A stretch of 64,000 nucleotides of DNA from NCBI RefSeq assembly GCF_004000765.1, contig NZ_BILW01000002.1, positions 372,001 to 436,000 on the forward strand, in the 5' to 3' direction. Position numbers and translations under genes: made by a program. The first letter of the stretch is position 1. Each line of letters begins with the position of its first letter. The notes under the pieces are model-generated. The model saw nothing but the letters and a program-made list of their open reading frames with translations, searched no databases and had not been told where the DNA came from. This stretch comes from Paenibacillus chondroitinus NBRC 15376. GTDB taxonomy: Bacteria > Bacillota > Bacilli > Paenibacillales > NBRC-103111. Positions 7,980-15,643 of the stretch are shown piece after piece.

Positions 7980-9218
7980 CTATCGATGAGGGTCATACCA
8001 AGCTAAAACAGTGCTCCAGTTACTCCATCCATAATAAGGAACGCCTACATCTAACTCGGAAATCCAGATCTCCGCTTTGCTTCCATCCGGATTCGAGCTC
8101 CATACTTCCGCATGGCTTCCGTCTGAACGGATCCAGGTTAGTCTATTGCTCTTCCTTAGCATGTACGGACCGAAGTCTCCGTTTTTTTCCGGAGGATGTG
8201 TGAGCTGCTTTTGCTCTTTATTTGAAAGGCTCAGCTGATATAAAGCGGGAAGCGGCCATACAGCATCCTCTTTGGATTCCTTCGACCTGGAAACAATGAT
8301 CAAACGGTCGTTTTCCCATGTAAAATCACGATCCGCATATCCTTGAGGCGTATAAGAAGCCGGCTTCAGAGCGGGCAGATCCTTGAGCTTCAAATGCTTA
8401 TTCTGCACCGCCACTCGGCCTTCCCCTGCAATATAGGCGAGCCTTGCCTTCGTTGGCGACCAGGCAAACCATTGCGGGTAGTGAAGCATGTTATCCAATT
8501 GCTGGAACTGTTCGCCATCCGAAGACAATACGCACAACGCATTGCCGTCCGCCGACAAAGATGCCGTTGGATGCGCAGTAAACGAGATCCACTTTTTATC
8601 ACTGGACCATTTGAATAAGCTTGTGCCAACAGCGAAAAAGCCAGGAGACTCCGTAGGAAGCGTATAAAAATGCTTACTCTTATTGGGGTCCATTTTGGCG
8701 TCGGCCGGAACCATATACAACTCCACATTCGTCCAACCGGATGGCCGCAGCTGAGCAGGTGATGATACCAGAAATCCACTGCCATCAGGTACCCATGAGT
8801 AGTTATCCACACCCAGAGTTACATTCTTAAAGGGTTCCACTTTATCGCGGCCAATCTTTGCGGTATTCAGAACGCCATCTATTTTAAAAGCAAGATCATT
8901 CCTATTGGGAGACCACTGAAAATTGTCGCCGCCTGGATAGACGCGATTATGTTTTTTCGCCTCCAAGCTGTACACCCATATCTCATGCTGCTGTTCGCCA
9001 AGAGCAAGTGAGTAGGCAATGAACTTCCCGTCTGCCGACCATTTGGGTTCGCTTACCTTTTGATGTAGCGTAACTTGCAGCTCTTTATCGTCTTTTTTGA
9101 CCCATAGATCGCCGCCGCGAACGAACGCAGCTTGTATAGATTGCCTTGGTTCAGCAAATCCGACATTAGCGCATAAAACTGAAAGCACCAGGCTAATGAA
9201 CAACATTTTAATTTTCAT
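7980..9218 (-). CDS. Secreted TolB/PD40-type beta-propeller protein
   Basis: A protein of 412 residues with a Sec signal peptide (hydrophobic stretch to about residue 22, cleavage expected after GFA). WD40-like PD40 motifs follow, each with a P-x-W-S-x-D-G/N core (EPKWSADGKFIAYSL, FQWSPNRNDLAFK, FKWSSDKKWISFT, FAWSPTKARLAYI). Such repeats form a TolB-like propeller used for protein or ligand binding outside the membrane. The ATG at 9218 follows AAAGGGGG; the TTG six codons upstream overlaps that site. It is monocistronic, and a 16-bp inverted repeat at 9272-9289 lies in its promoter region. The precise function is unknown. Confidence 0.85.
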   Translation of the reverse strand: MKIKMLFISLVLSVLCANVGFAEPRQSIQAAFVRGGDLWVKKDDKELQVTLHQKVSEPKWSADGKFIAYSLALGEQQHEIWVYSLEAKKHNRVYPGGDNFQWSPNRNDLAFKIDGVLNTAKIGRDKVEPFKNVTLGVDNYSWVPDGSGFLVSSPAQLRPSGWTNVELYMVPADAKMDPNKSKHFYTLPTESPGFFAVGTSLFKWSSDKKWISFTAHPTASLSADGNALCVLSSDGEQFQQLDNMLHYPQWFAWSPTKARLAYIAGEGRVAVQNKHLKLKDLPALKPASYTPQGYADRDFTWENDRLIIVSRSKESKEDAVWPLPALYQLSLSNKEQKQLTHPPEKNGDFGPYMLRKSNRLTWIRSDGSHAEVWSSNPDGSKAEIWISELDVGVPYYGWSNWSTVLAWYDPHR

Positions 9219-9271
9219 TGGTTGCCCCCTTTTCAAATCGTTCAGAAATATTTTTAGCAGGTTGATCCAAA

Positions 9272-9289
9272 TTATTCCTCTAGGAATAA
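9272..9289. promoter_or_regulatory. Inverted repeat upstream of the PD40 propeller gene
   Basis: TTATTCCT-CT-AGGAATAA is an 8-bp inverted repeat with a 2-bp spacer, 54-71 bp upstream of the start codon. It may be an operator; the regulator is unknown. Confidence 0.4.
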
Positions 9290-9292
9290 CAA

Positions 9293-9348
9293 CAAAAAAA
9301 CGCCTAACAACTGCCTATGACCACTGGCCAGAAGAGTAATTAAGCGTT
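9293..9348. terminator. Terminator downstream of the CBO0543-like gene
   Basis: AACGC-TTAA pairs with TTAG-GCGTT across a 30-nt interior, with T-runs on both sides. It ends the minus-strand membrane protein gene and may act in both directions. Confidence 0.65.
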
Positions 9349-9350
9349 TT

Positions 9351-9806
9351 TCATTTCCAATAACCGTATCTTACCAAAAGCCTGTAATACAAATAGACTA
9401 GGCTATAAGCAAGTATATAAGATACAAAGGTCCAACCTATATTCCAATGATTGCTGTATTCTACTTTCCCAAAAATAAACGCCAAATATTCCAGCGCAGT
9501 CGTAGCCAAGCAAAAACAGCTTATTTTCCAAAGCGCAAACTGATTATTTTTTCGAATCCAATAAATCATATAGCCGGCCATAATGGGATAAAGCCCAATA
9601 TCAAGCGGCAGTGCTGAAAGTGTCTCATCATTCTCAATCAATGGGGTAAAATCCCAAAAATCCAAATGATACCCTGTATCATTGATTAAGCTAGATATCG
9701 TGACCGTTATTGGAAAGATTAGAACCACAATAACTCGAGACTTCCTGTACAGATAAATCCCAAACACCCAGGGGATGAGAAAGCCTGCAATAATGTTAAA
9801 TAACAT
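9351..9806 (-). CDS. CBO0543-like integral membrane protein
   Basis: A protein of 151 residues with about five predicted membrane helices and short loops. The spacing of aromatic and charged residues (YHLDFWDFTP, PLDIGLYPIMAGYMIYW) matches the CBO0543 family, common in spore-forming Bacillota and of unknown function. The ATG at 9806 is 6 nt after GAGGTG; the GTG three codons upstream is part of that ribosome-binding site. It is a single gene with its own terminator. Confidence 0.75.
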   Translation of the reverse strand: MLFNIIAGFLIPWVFGIYLYRKSRVIVVLIFPITVTISSLINDTGYHLDFWDFTPLIENDETLSALPLDIGLYPIMAGYMIYWIRKNNQFALWKISCFCLATTALEYLAFIFGKVEYSNHWNIGWTFVSYILAYSLVYLYYRLLVRYGYWK

Positions 9807-9900
9807 GATGTTCACCTCTTTACTCTAGATCCCCTAGTATGACCATTTGTCGGTGAAAATATGATGTTTACAAAACGTTGCAGGCACAGGTGCTCTACAC

Positions 9901-10752
9901 TTATCGCTTGTTTGCTATGTTTTCAGCCGCATCGACCGTATGCTTGAGCAAGGTTGCAATGGTCACTGGACCAACCCCGGCAGGAACCGGTGTAATGGCC
10001 GAAGCCACCTCACAACAAGCGTCATAATCAACATCGCCAACGTTTCCGGGATTGTAACCTGCATCTAAGACAATAGCGCCTGGTTTTAGCCAATCACCTT
10101 GAACAAATCGAGGTTTACCCACAGCAGCTACTACAATATCTCCCAGACGCACGATATCGGCCAAATTCGCTGTTTTCGAGTGGCAGGTCGTAACGGTTGC
10201 GTTCTTATTTAGCAGCATCAGAGAGACCGGTTTACCGAGAATTGGACTTCTTCCAATTACAACCGCGTGTTTGCCTTCGACCGGAATTTTATAATAGTCC
10301 AAAATGGCCATGATTGCCGCCGGCGTACAGGAAGGGAACTCGGCAAATCCAAAAGCATTTTGAGCAAATCCCAACGTCGTGACGCCATCGACATCTTTAT
10401 CGATATGAATCGCCTCAAAAGCTGCCCTTTCATCAATATGCCTCGGAACTGGGTGCTGCAGCAAGATCCCATGCACACTGCTGTCATCATTAAGCTTGTG
10501 AATGGCTGCAATTAACTCCTCCGTAGTTGTGTGCTCAGGAAGAACAACACGAATAGATTGAATTCCAAGCCGCTTGCACGCGTTTCCTTTCATCCGTACG
10601 TAAGTCGCTGAAGCAGGATCGTCGCCGACCAACACGGTCGCTAAACAAGGAACGATGTCTTGATCGGACAAGTTTTTGATTCTGTTGCTCAGCGATGCCT
10701 TCATGGCGTCTGCGACCCGGTTACCATCCAAGATTAATGTTTCTGCTGACAT
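9901..10752 (-). CDS. folD: Bifunctional methylenetetrahydrofolate dehydrogenase / methenyltetrahydrofolate cyclohydrolase
   Basis: FolD, 283 residues, the usual length. It interconverts 5,10-methylene-, methenyl- and 10-formyl-THF for purine and formyl-Met synthesis in the cytosol. The catalytic YVRMK (Tyr...Lys) is near residue 50, followed by the substrate loop GILLQHPVP, DKDVDG, the NADP-binding GRSPILGKPV and the C-terminal PVPAGVGPVT. The ATG at 10752 is spaced 9 nt from AAGGG; an ATG three codons upstream touches the ribosome-binding site. The gene stands alone behind a ZTP riboswitch instead of in the usual nusB-folD-xseA context, so it may be a second, purine-stress-induced copy. Confidence 0.95.
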   Translation of the reverse strand: MSAETLILDGNRVADAMKASLSNRIKNLSDQDIVPCLATVLVGDDPASATYVRMKGNACKRLGIQSIRVVLPEHTTTEELIAAIHKLNDDSSVHGILLQHPVPRHIDERAAFEAIHIDKDVDGVTTLGFAQNAFGFAEFPSCTPAAIMAILDYYKIPVEGKHAVVIGRSPILGKPVSLMLLNKNATVTTCHSKTANLADIVRLGDIVVAAVGKPRFVQGDWLKPGAIVLDAGYNPGNVGDVDYDACCEVASAITPVPAGVGPVTIATLLKHTVDAAENIANKR

Positions 10753-10785
10753 TTTAATCATCCCTTTTGAGTAAATTTGAAACGC

Positions 10786-10890
10786 AAAAAGGTAAGGGGA
10801 ATTCCCCTTACCTCTGCCCAGGCGTACGGCTGATTATCCATGTGCTCCCTCATGGTTCCCCATGTTCCGCCAGTCACACACAGTTTTTTG
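10786..10890 (-). ncRNA. ZTP (pfl) riboswitch with terminator, upstream of folD
   Basis: The minus strand carries the ZTP aptamer core. A P1 strand TGTGTG is followed by GACTGGCGG (10867-10875), a P2 hairpin CATGG-GGAA-CCATG (10851-10864), and AGCACA closing P1 (10841-10846). Then come CCGTACGCC (10821-10829), able to form the pseudoknot with GGCGG, and the terminal TGGGCA (10815-10820). The expression platform is a perfect 22-bp palindrome (10791-10812) followed by five T, an intrinsic terminator. ZTP/ZMP binding should prevent termination and turn on folD when 10-formyl-THF is scarce. The assignment comes from conserved motifs and order, not from a covariance search. Confidence 0.9.
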
Positions 10891-10899
10891 TATGCAATC

Positions 10900-10928
10900 A
10901 TAATAACAATTAAAGCCATAGTTTTCAA
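10900..10928 (-). promoter_or_regulatory. Promoter of the ZTP riboswitch-folD transcript
   Basis: On the minus strand TTGAAA (10923-10928), a 17-bp spacer and TATTAT (10900-10905) place the transcription start a few bases before the riboswitch. FolD expression is therefore largely independent of the upstream GNAT gene, which ends at 10946. Confidence 0.7.
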
Positions 10929-10945
10929 TGCGTATGGAAAAAAGA

Positions 10946-11476
10946 CTACGGAGACCTTACTGCCGTTCCAATTCGCCTGCAATAAGCTTCCAACTCATCG
11001 AATGAAAACTTGTAGAAGGTTAAATCTTTCACAACCGATGAGTGAAATCCCGGCAAGCTGCTCCACCTAGAAACAATTGGTTGTATCTCCTTATTGTCAG
11101 AAGAACTCCAGAACTGGAGCTGCTTTACGTCGGGGTTACCAGCTTTAATAAGACTCAATAACGCTTCAAGACCGCGTAGAAATAACGGTGTACGCCGATA
11201 TTGTTCCAAAATAAAGGCAATCTCAACCTGACAAATCTCTCGATCTTCGTAATCATTTGCCCCTGTGCCGTACACGAAACCTGCCGAACCTACGATATCG
11301 TAAGTCTCTTCGTTGAAAATCAGCATGGCTTGCCCGAACTGCAGCGGACTGCCCATGAAAGCGAGCTTCATCGCAAAAGGGTACGGCAAGTTTAAAAAGG
11401 CTTGTTGCTGAATCAAAAAACGGATGTAAGCTTCGAAATCCATCTCGAACTTACAAGTACGGAATTCGAAACCCAT
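10946..11476 (-). CDS. GNAT-like protein, member 2 of the exporter/peptide cluster
   Basis: A protein of 176 residues whose predicted strand/helix order (beta2-beta3 hairpin around MLIFNEETYDIVGSAGFVYG, then beta4-alpha3 VEIAFILEQYRRTPLFLRGLEALL) fits the GNAT acyltransferase fold. The pyrophosphate loop is atypical (YRRTPLFLRG rather than RxxGxG). It is paralogous to the product of 11619-12140; both share the YED...IEhAh-YR-LF-RGL pattern. Its ATG overlaps the stop of the 32-codon peptide gene (TAATG), so the two are translationally coupled. I propose it modifies that peptide or a related substrate. This is an inference; it could also be an unrelated acetyltransferase. Confidence 0.75.
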   Translation of the reverse strand: MGFEFRTCKFEMDFEAYIRFLIQQQAFLNLPYPFAMKLAFMGSPLQFGQAMLIFNEETYDIVGSAGFVYGTGANDYEDREICQVEIAFILEQYRRTPLFLRGLEALLSLIKAGNPDVKQLQFWSSSDNKEIQPIVSRWSSLPGFHSSVVKDLTFYKFSFDELEAYCRRIGTAVRSP

Positions 11477-11574
11477 TATACCGGATTAGCTCGCAAGTTC
11501 TCGTTGTCTTTGACGATTTTACCGAAACCGCCTTTGTTCGTATCTTTTTTAATGCTTGGTGGAATTACAATCAT
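11476..11574 (-). CDS. 32-residue peptide gene inside the GNAT/ABC-exporter cluster (candidate precursor)
   Basis: A short reading frame beginning MIVIPPSIKK and ending ENLRANPV, with a central NKGGFGK. It has five Lys, one Arg, no Cys, net charge about +3, and no signal peptide or membrane helix. Its ATG lies 8 nt after a perfect AAGGAGG (11583-11589), the best ribosome-binding site in the cluster. A competing ATG at 11578 would give only nine codons. The stop TAA overlaps the ATG of the next gene. A TATAAT at 11618-11623 could give it its own transcript. Together with the flanking GNAT-like paralogues and the exporter, this suggests a secreted, possibly acylated peptide. I know no matching family. 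Confidence 0.65.
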   Translation of the reverse strand: MIVIPPSIKKDTNKGGFGKIVKDNENLRANPV

Positions 11575-11617
11575 GCATAACGCCTCCTTATCAAGGATAG
11601 TTGTCTGTCATATGTAT

Positions 11618-11646
11618 ATTATACCTTCACGAATTTATCTAAGAAA
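11618..11646 (-). promoter_or_regulatory. Possible internal promoter for the 32-residue peptide gene
   Basis: TATAAT (11618-11623) lies over the stop codon of the upstream GNAT-like gene. A weak -35 (TTTCTT, 11641-11646) sits 17 bp away. Transcripts would start about 37 nt before the peptide ATG. Confidence 0.35.
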
Positions 11647-12140
11647 GCCCTCAGATTGTTAATTTTGACACCAAATTTCATTTGTTTTCCAAGTATGCTA
11701 TCCTCTTCATGGCTTCTGTCGGCAAATTTCGCGTACAATTTGCATAAATATACATTTTCTGCAAGTGCTGCGAATCTCACCTCTTGGACGTCCGGATTGT
11801 CGGATATAATCTCGCTTACCAGGAAGCGCAAGCCCTTAATGAAGAGCCTTGATCCTCGATAAGCACGGTCGGCTATGGCCATCTCTATAAAAGCGATGTG
11901 TTTATCTTCGTAGTCGCACTCTGGTGTCCCAAGGTAATAAGCACTTGCCGCAATAATACGTTGTGCGTTATGATCCACCACCTGAATCAACTGACCATAC
12001 TTGATGAACGAATACAACATCGCTATCGTGTCTGTGGCCGAATACGATGGATGCATATCCCGCCGGTTTTCCAGAATGAACAAACTCACTTTAGCCAAAT
12101 CATCATCAGTGACGCACCGTTTGTAAATACTTGCTGTCAT
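11619..12140 (-). CDS. GNAT-like protein, member 1 of the exporter/peptide cluster
   Basis: A protein of 173 residues with a GNAT-like layout: N-terminal YKRCVTDDDLAKVSLFI, central strands IQVVDHNAQRIIAASAYYLG, and FIEMAIADRAYRGSRLFIKG in place of the acetyl-CoA loop. It is clearly paralogous to the protein encoded at 10946-11476. The ATG at 12140 has AAGG about 8 nt upstream; the GTG five codons earlier abuts GGAAGG and is less likely. It follows the ABC exporter gene by a short gap and precedes the 32-residue peptide gene. A role in peptide maturation is inferred from context only. Confidence 0.75.
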   Translation of the reverse strand: MTASIYKRCVTDDDLAKVSLFILENRRDMHPSYSATDTIAMLYSFIKYGQLIQVVDHNAQRIIAASAYYLGTPECDYEDKHIAFIEMAIADRAYRGSRLFIKGLRFLVSEIISDNPDVQEVRFAALAENVYLCKLYAKFADRSHEEDSILGKQMKFGVKINNLRAFLDKFVKV

Positions 12141-12174
12141 AACGTTAACCTTCACACCTTCCGTAACGAAGCCT

Positions 12175-14349
12175 CTACATTCGACTCAATAATGTCATCT
12201 GCAATGTTTGTAAAATTTGTGGATACTCTGCCGTCAACCGGTGAAAAGCCTCTCGTCTGACCGATAGCAATACCGCAGGACTCAGTGCCTTCACTGTTGC
12301 GTTCCTTAGCGTGTTGCGGAGCAGAGCAATTTCCCCGAAATGATCGCCATCCTGCAGAACGGCAACACGTATTTCGCCTTTGTCCGGTATATTTTTCACT
12401 ATTTCAAATTTGCCTCGAACGATAATGTAGCATTTATTACCCTCTTCGCCCTCACGAACAATTACTTCGCCTTCCTTACACGTTTCTGTTGAGAACAAGG
12501 TAGCGATATCACTTAAAAGCGCTGGCTCTATGCCTTGGAAGAATGGCAGTTTAGCAAGCCGATTTACATCCACAGTCGCATGTAGACCGTCGTGAGATAG
12601 ATGAAACCCGATCTGTTTCTCCCAAAGATTCGCATACTCCCCCTTCTGATCCAGAAGCTCATGATGGGTGCCGCTTTCGATGATCCGTCCGTCTTTGAAT
12701 ACATAAATGACATCGGCATGCACGACTGAAGACAGTCTATGTGTAACGGAAATAATCGTTTTGTCTTTCCGACTTTGTACGATTAACTCATTAATATCGG
12801 CCTCTGTCGCCGGGTCTAGCGCCGATGTGACTTCATCGAGCAGCAACAACTTCGGCTTCCGCAGAAGCGCTCTCGCTATGGACAGTCGCTGCCGCTCTCC
12901 ACCCGACAGAGAGCCCCCTTCGTGGTGAATCAGCGTGTCGTATCCATCTGACCAGTTGACAATGGTATCGTGGATCCGCGCCTGCTTCGCCGCTTCTATC
13001 ATTTCTGCTTCCGTCGCAGCTTCATTATTTATCAGCAAATTATCACGAATTGAAGCGTTAAACAGAAATGTATCCTGCGCAACAAGCGTAGTCAGCTTTC
13101 TTAGCGACGCTTCACTTACTTGGCGCAAATCGCAGTCATTAATTAAGATTGCCCCTTGGTTCGGGTCATAAAACCGTGAAAGCAGCTGTAAAGCCGTACT
13201 TTTGCCCGATCCGCTTGGCCCAACAAAAGCCACATACATGCCTTCCGTAATGCGCATGCTCACTTCCTTCAATTGCTCCGCTTCACCGTTATATCCAAAC
13301 GTTACCCGATTCATCTGAATTGAAGTAAAAGATGATGATAAGGGCACAGGATTCTCCGCGTCAGGAACGTCCGGCTGCTGCTCCAATATCTCCTTCACCC
13401 GGCGGAAACTGATACTCGAATCAATTAGATTTGGAATAAGGACCGACAAATTTGTAACTGATTGACCTACGGATAAAAACAACGTAAAAAACGCCATAAA
13501 ACCGCCAACCGTAATTTCGTCATGAAATATGAAATACCCACCGAAACCGATCATGATACCGTTTAGAATCAACAGCGCCGTGAGCGGCAGCCGTTCGATC
13601 AAGGCCCCTGCCATATGCAGCTTGAATCCGAAAGTGAACAAGTCGTTCATCTGTTTGCGCGCGCGATCCCGGATACTCGCCCGCAAGTGAAGGCCTTTGA
13701 TCGTTTTATGCCCTTTGACCATCTCATCAATCGTATTTGCAAAGTGCTCCTGCGCTTCCTTGTATCCTGTGTTGGCAGCCTCCGCACGCCCCTGCAGCAA
13801 TTTCGGCCCGATAAACATGAGCGAAGAACCAGCCAGCATAGCAAGGGTTAACTTCCAATTGATTGAAAAAAGCATAACAAGTCCGAGCGTCACACTTAAC
13901 GTTTCCTTCAACAGGAAAGGATACGATATACGTACAACTCTCTCCATTGCACCCATATCGGCCGCAAACCGAGTAACCAAATCACCAACCTTGAACCGTT
14001 CATAAAAAGGGAGCGACTGCTTTTGCATATGGTCGAAAAGCTCACTGCGCATCTTCCGGATCATTTCCCCGCTGAGCTTGCCTAACGAGTAGTCGCCAAA
14101 AGCGCTAGCACAAATGTTCAATAACCCTCCGCTGAGCAACACCGAAAGTATGAAAATAAATGCGTGGAGATCCTTAGGCATGAAAGCGTCATCTACCAAA
14201 TATTTCAAACTTAAGGGTGAGGCAATAGAATACGCAATTTCGATGAAAATACTGCCTATGAATATAGCAGTTAATAATTTATACTGTGCAAAATGACGCA
14301 ATATTGTCTTGATGAAAGGCAATGAATATCGCCACCTCCTGCTATTCAT
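12175..14349 (-). CDS. ABC exporter (fused permease-ATPase) with C-terminal cyclic-nucleotide-binding domain
   Basis: A protein of 724 residues. Six-helix exporter membrane domain at about residues 1-320. ATPase at about 340-575 with Walker A GPSGSGKS, signature LSGGERQRLSIARALL, Walker B LLLLDEVTSALD and switch His SVTHRLSS. A cNMP-binding (CAP_ED) domain follows at about 595-720 with the phosphate-binding cassette DGDHFGEIALLRNTLRNA. No C39 leader peptidase is present. Exporters with cNMP domains occur in NHLM-type bacteriocin systems, usually with that domain at the other end. The ATG at 14349 has weak AAGG; a perfect AGGAGG lies a few codons inside, so a shorter start is possible. It heads the cluster with two GNAT-like proteins and the small peptide, which is its likely cargo. 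Confidence 0.88.
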   Translation of the reverse strand: MNSRRWRYSLPFIKTILRHFAQYKLLTAIFIGSIFIEIAYSIASPLSLKYLVDDAFMPKDLHAFIFILSVLLSGGLLNICASAFGDYSLGKLSGEMIRKMRSELFDHMQKQSLPFYERFKVGDLVTRFAADMGAMERVVRISYPFLLKETLSVTLGLVMLFSINWKLTLAMLAGSSLMFIGPKLLQGRAEAANTGYKEAQEHFANTIDEMVKGHKTIKGLHLRASIRDRARKQMNDLFTFGFKLHMAGALIERLPLTALLILNGIMIGFGGYFIFHDEITVGGFMAFFTLFLSVGQSVTNLSVLIPNLIDSSISFRRVKEILEQQPDVPDAENPVPLSSSFTSIQMNRVTFGYNGEAEQLKEVSMRITEGMYVAFVGPSGSGKSTALQLLSRFYDPNQGAILINDCDLRQVSEASLRKLTTLVAQDTFLFNASIRDNLLINNEAATEAEMIEAAKQARIHDTIVNWSDGYDTLIHHEGGSLSGGERQRLSIARALLRKPKLLLLDEVTSALDPATEADINELIVQSRKDKTIISVTHRLSSVVHADVIYVFKDGRIIESGTHHELLDQKGEYANLWEKQIGFHLSHDGLHATVDVNRLAKLPFFQGIEPALLSDIATLFSTETCKEGEVIVREGEEGNKCYIIVRGKFEIVKNIPDKGEIRVAVLQDGDHFGEIALLRNTLRNATVKALSPAVLLSVRREAFHRLTAEYPQILQTLQMTLLSRM

Positions 14350-14467
14350 AGATTACCTTAGATCCTTTAGACTGTAAATCGTTCTAGCAATCCTGCAAAT
14401 AAAAGAGTAAAATCTCTGATAATAAAATAGAGTTTCATACATGCACTATTCAAAGGAGGATGCATCG

Positions 14468-14884
14468 ATGTCCCTTATTCGAGAAATGACAATCGAAGAT
14501 TATGAGCAAGCCTTTTTACTCTGGGATCAGATTGAAGGTCTTGTATTAAGTGAGGCGGATTCTAAACCAAATATCGCGAGTTATTTAGCTAGAAATAAAG
14601 GATTTTGTTTCGTTTGCGAAGCGGACAATCAGGTGGTTGGAACTATTTTGGCTGGGCACGATGGCAAAAGAGGATTTATCTATCATCTAGCTGTGAATCC
14701 GGAATATCGCAAACAAAGGATCGGGCATCGTCTTGTAGAAGCGAGTCTTGCTCAGTTAAGAGAGATAGGCATTGAGAAATGTCACATTTTTGTACTCGAA
14801 AATAATGATTTGGGCCATTCTTTCTGGACGGCTGCAGGTTGGGAAAAAAGAAGCGGTTTTTTTGTTTATTCGAAAACGCCTTAA
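14468..14884 (+). CDS. GNAT acetyltransferase, YpeA-like
   Basis: A protein of 138 residues with a standard GNAT fold. The acetyl-CoA loop is PEYRKQRIGHRLV (R/Q-x-x-G-x-G/A form), preceded by the beta4 strand FIYHLAVN, and the C-terminal region contains NDLGHSFWTAAGW. The sequence resembles Escherichia coli YpeA in length and motif order (GTILAGHDGKRGFIYHLAV). The ATG at 14468 lies 8 nt after AAAGGAGG; an upstream ATG at 14441 lacks such a site. It is divergent from the ABC exporter operon. The substrate is unknown. Confidence 0.9.
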   Translation: MSLIREMTIEDYEQAFLLWDQIEGLVLSEADSKPNIASYLARNKGFCFVCEADNQVVGTILAGHDGKRGFIYHLAVNPEYRKQRIGHRLVEASLAQLREIGIEKCHIFVLENNDLGHSFWTAAGWEKRSGFFVYSKTP

Positions 14885-14895
14885 ACCGGCGAAAA

Positions 14896-14943
14896 AAAAG
14901 GCTGTCCAGACCTGTTCAATCCATGGGTCCAGCAGCCTTTTTT
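14896..14943. terminator. Bidirectional intrinsic terminator between converging GNAT genes
   Basis: AGGCTG pairs with CAGCCT and AGACC with GGGTC around a 12-nt loop. A-run and T-run flanks allow termination in both directions. Confidence 0.85.
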
Positions 14944-15408
14944 CTATAATTTCAACGTCATAAATGAGCTAAGCGGGTCTTCGGTGTAATCCGCAAACGG
15001 TTGGCAATACTCGAAACCCGATTTCTCATACAGCTTTCTTGCCGGCTCGAAGGCTTCAAAGGAGCCAGTTTCCAGACTTAAACGCTGATAGCCACGTCGC
15101 TTGGCTTCCGCGATAATGTGCTCAAGAAGCTGTTTGGCAACCCCTTTTCTTAGATGGTCAGAAGAGGTTCGCATGGATTTTATCTCACCGTGCCCGGGGT
15201 CAAGTTCTTTCATTGCGCCGCAGCCGGCTAATTCTCCTTGGTCCCACGCACTCCAGAAGGTAACTTCCGGTTTTTTGAGCCCATCAATATTCAGGGCATG
15301 CATGCTTTCCGGTGGAGAAAGCTCTGACATTCCTTTCAGATGCTCCAGAATTAATGCCCTTACCTCAGCACCCGTTAAGTCATCAACCTTAATGTCCAAC
15401 AAAGCCAT
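14944..15408 (-). CDS. GNAT acetyltransferase, YsnE-like
   Basis: A protein of 154 residues. Motif A is IKSMRTSSDHLRKGVAKQLL with the R-K-G-V-A loop, followed by YQRLSLETGSFEAFEPARKL and YEKSGFEYC. These are typical of YsnE/PsiE-type N-acetyltransferases, which act on small amines or amino acids. The ATG at 15408 follows AAGGAGAG with good spacing; the open frame extends 20 codons further without a ribosome-binding site. It is a single gene and shares a terminator with the converging YpeA-like gene. Confidence 0.9.
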   Translation of the reverse strand: MALLDIKVDDLTGAEVRALILEHLKGMSELSPPESMHALNIDGLKKPEVTFWSAWDQGELAGCGAMKELDPGHGEIKSMRTSSDHLRKGVAKQLLEHIIAEAKRRGYQRLSLETGSFEAFEPARKLYEKSGFEYCQPFADYTEDPLSSFMTLKL

Positions 15409-15643
15409 CGTGAATCTCTCCTTCTCATTACTCTCTATTTCTAAGTTATATTTTACATGAATTCGCATAAGGTCAAAACCTTTTTTGTAAAGGAAATTTA
15501 AGTGAAAACCTAACCGATTAAATACCGAAAACCTAACAGGCTAAACACCGGCAGGCTTGATGTTAGACTCGTCGCTCCGTCCCATCATAGTACTCATCAG
15601 ATCTGCAACTCCTCCTCACCTGCCAAAGACAAATTATACTGGA

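Noticed and set aside
10758..10982. 74-codon minus-strand ORF over the ZTP riboswitch
   Set aside because: It overlaps the aptamer, terminator and folD promoter and has no ribosome-binding site; the conserved RNA elements explain the sequence.
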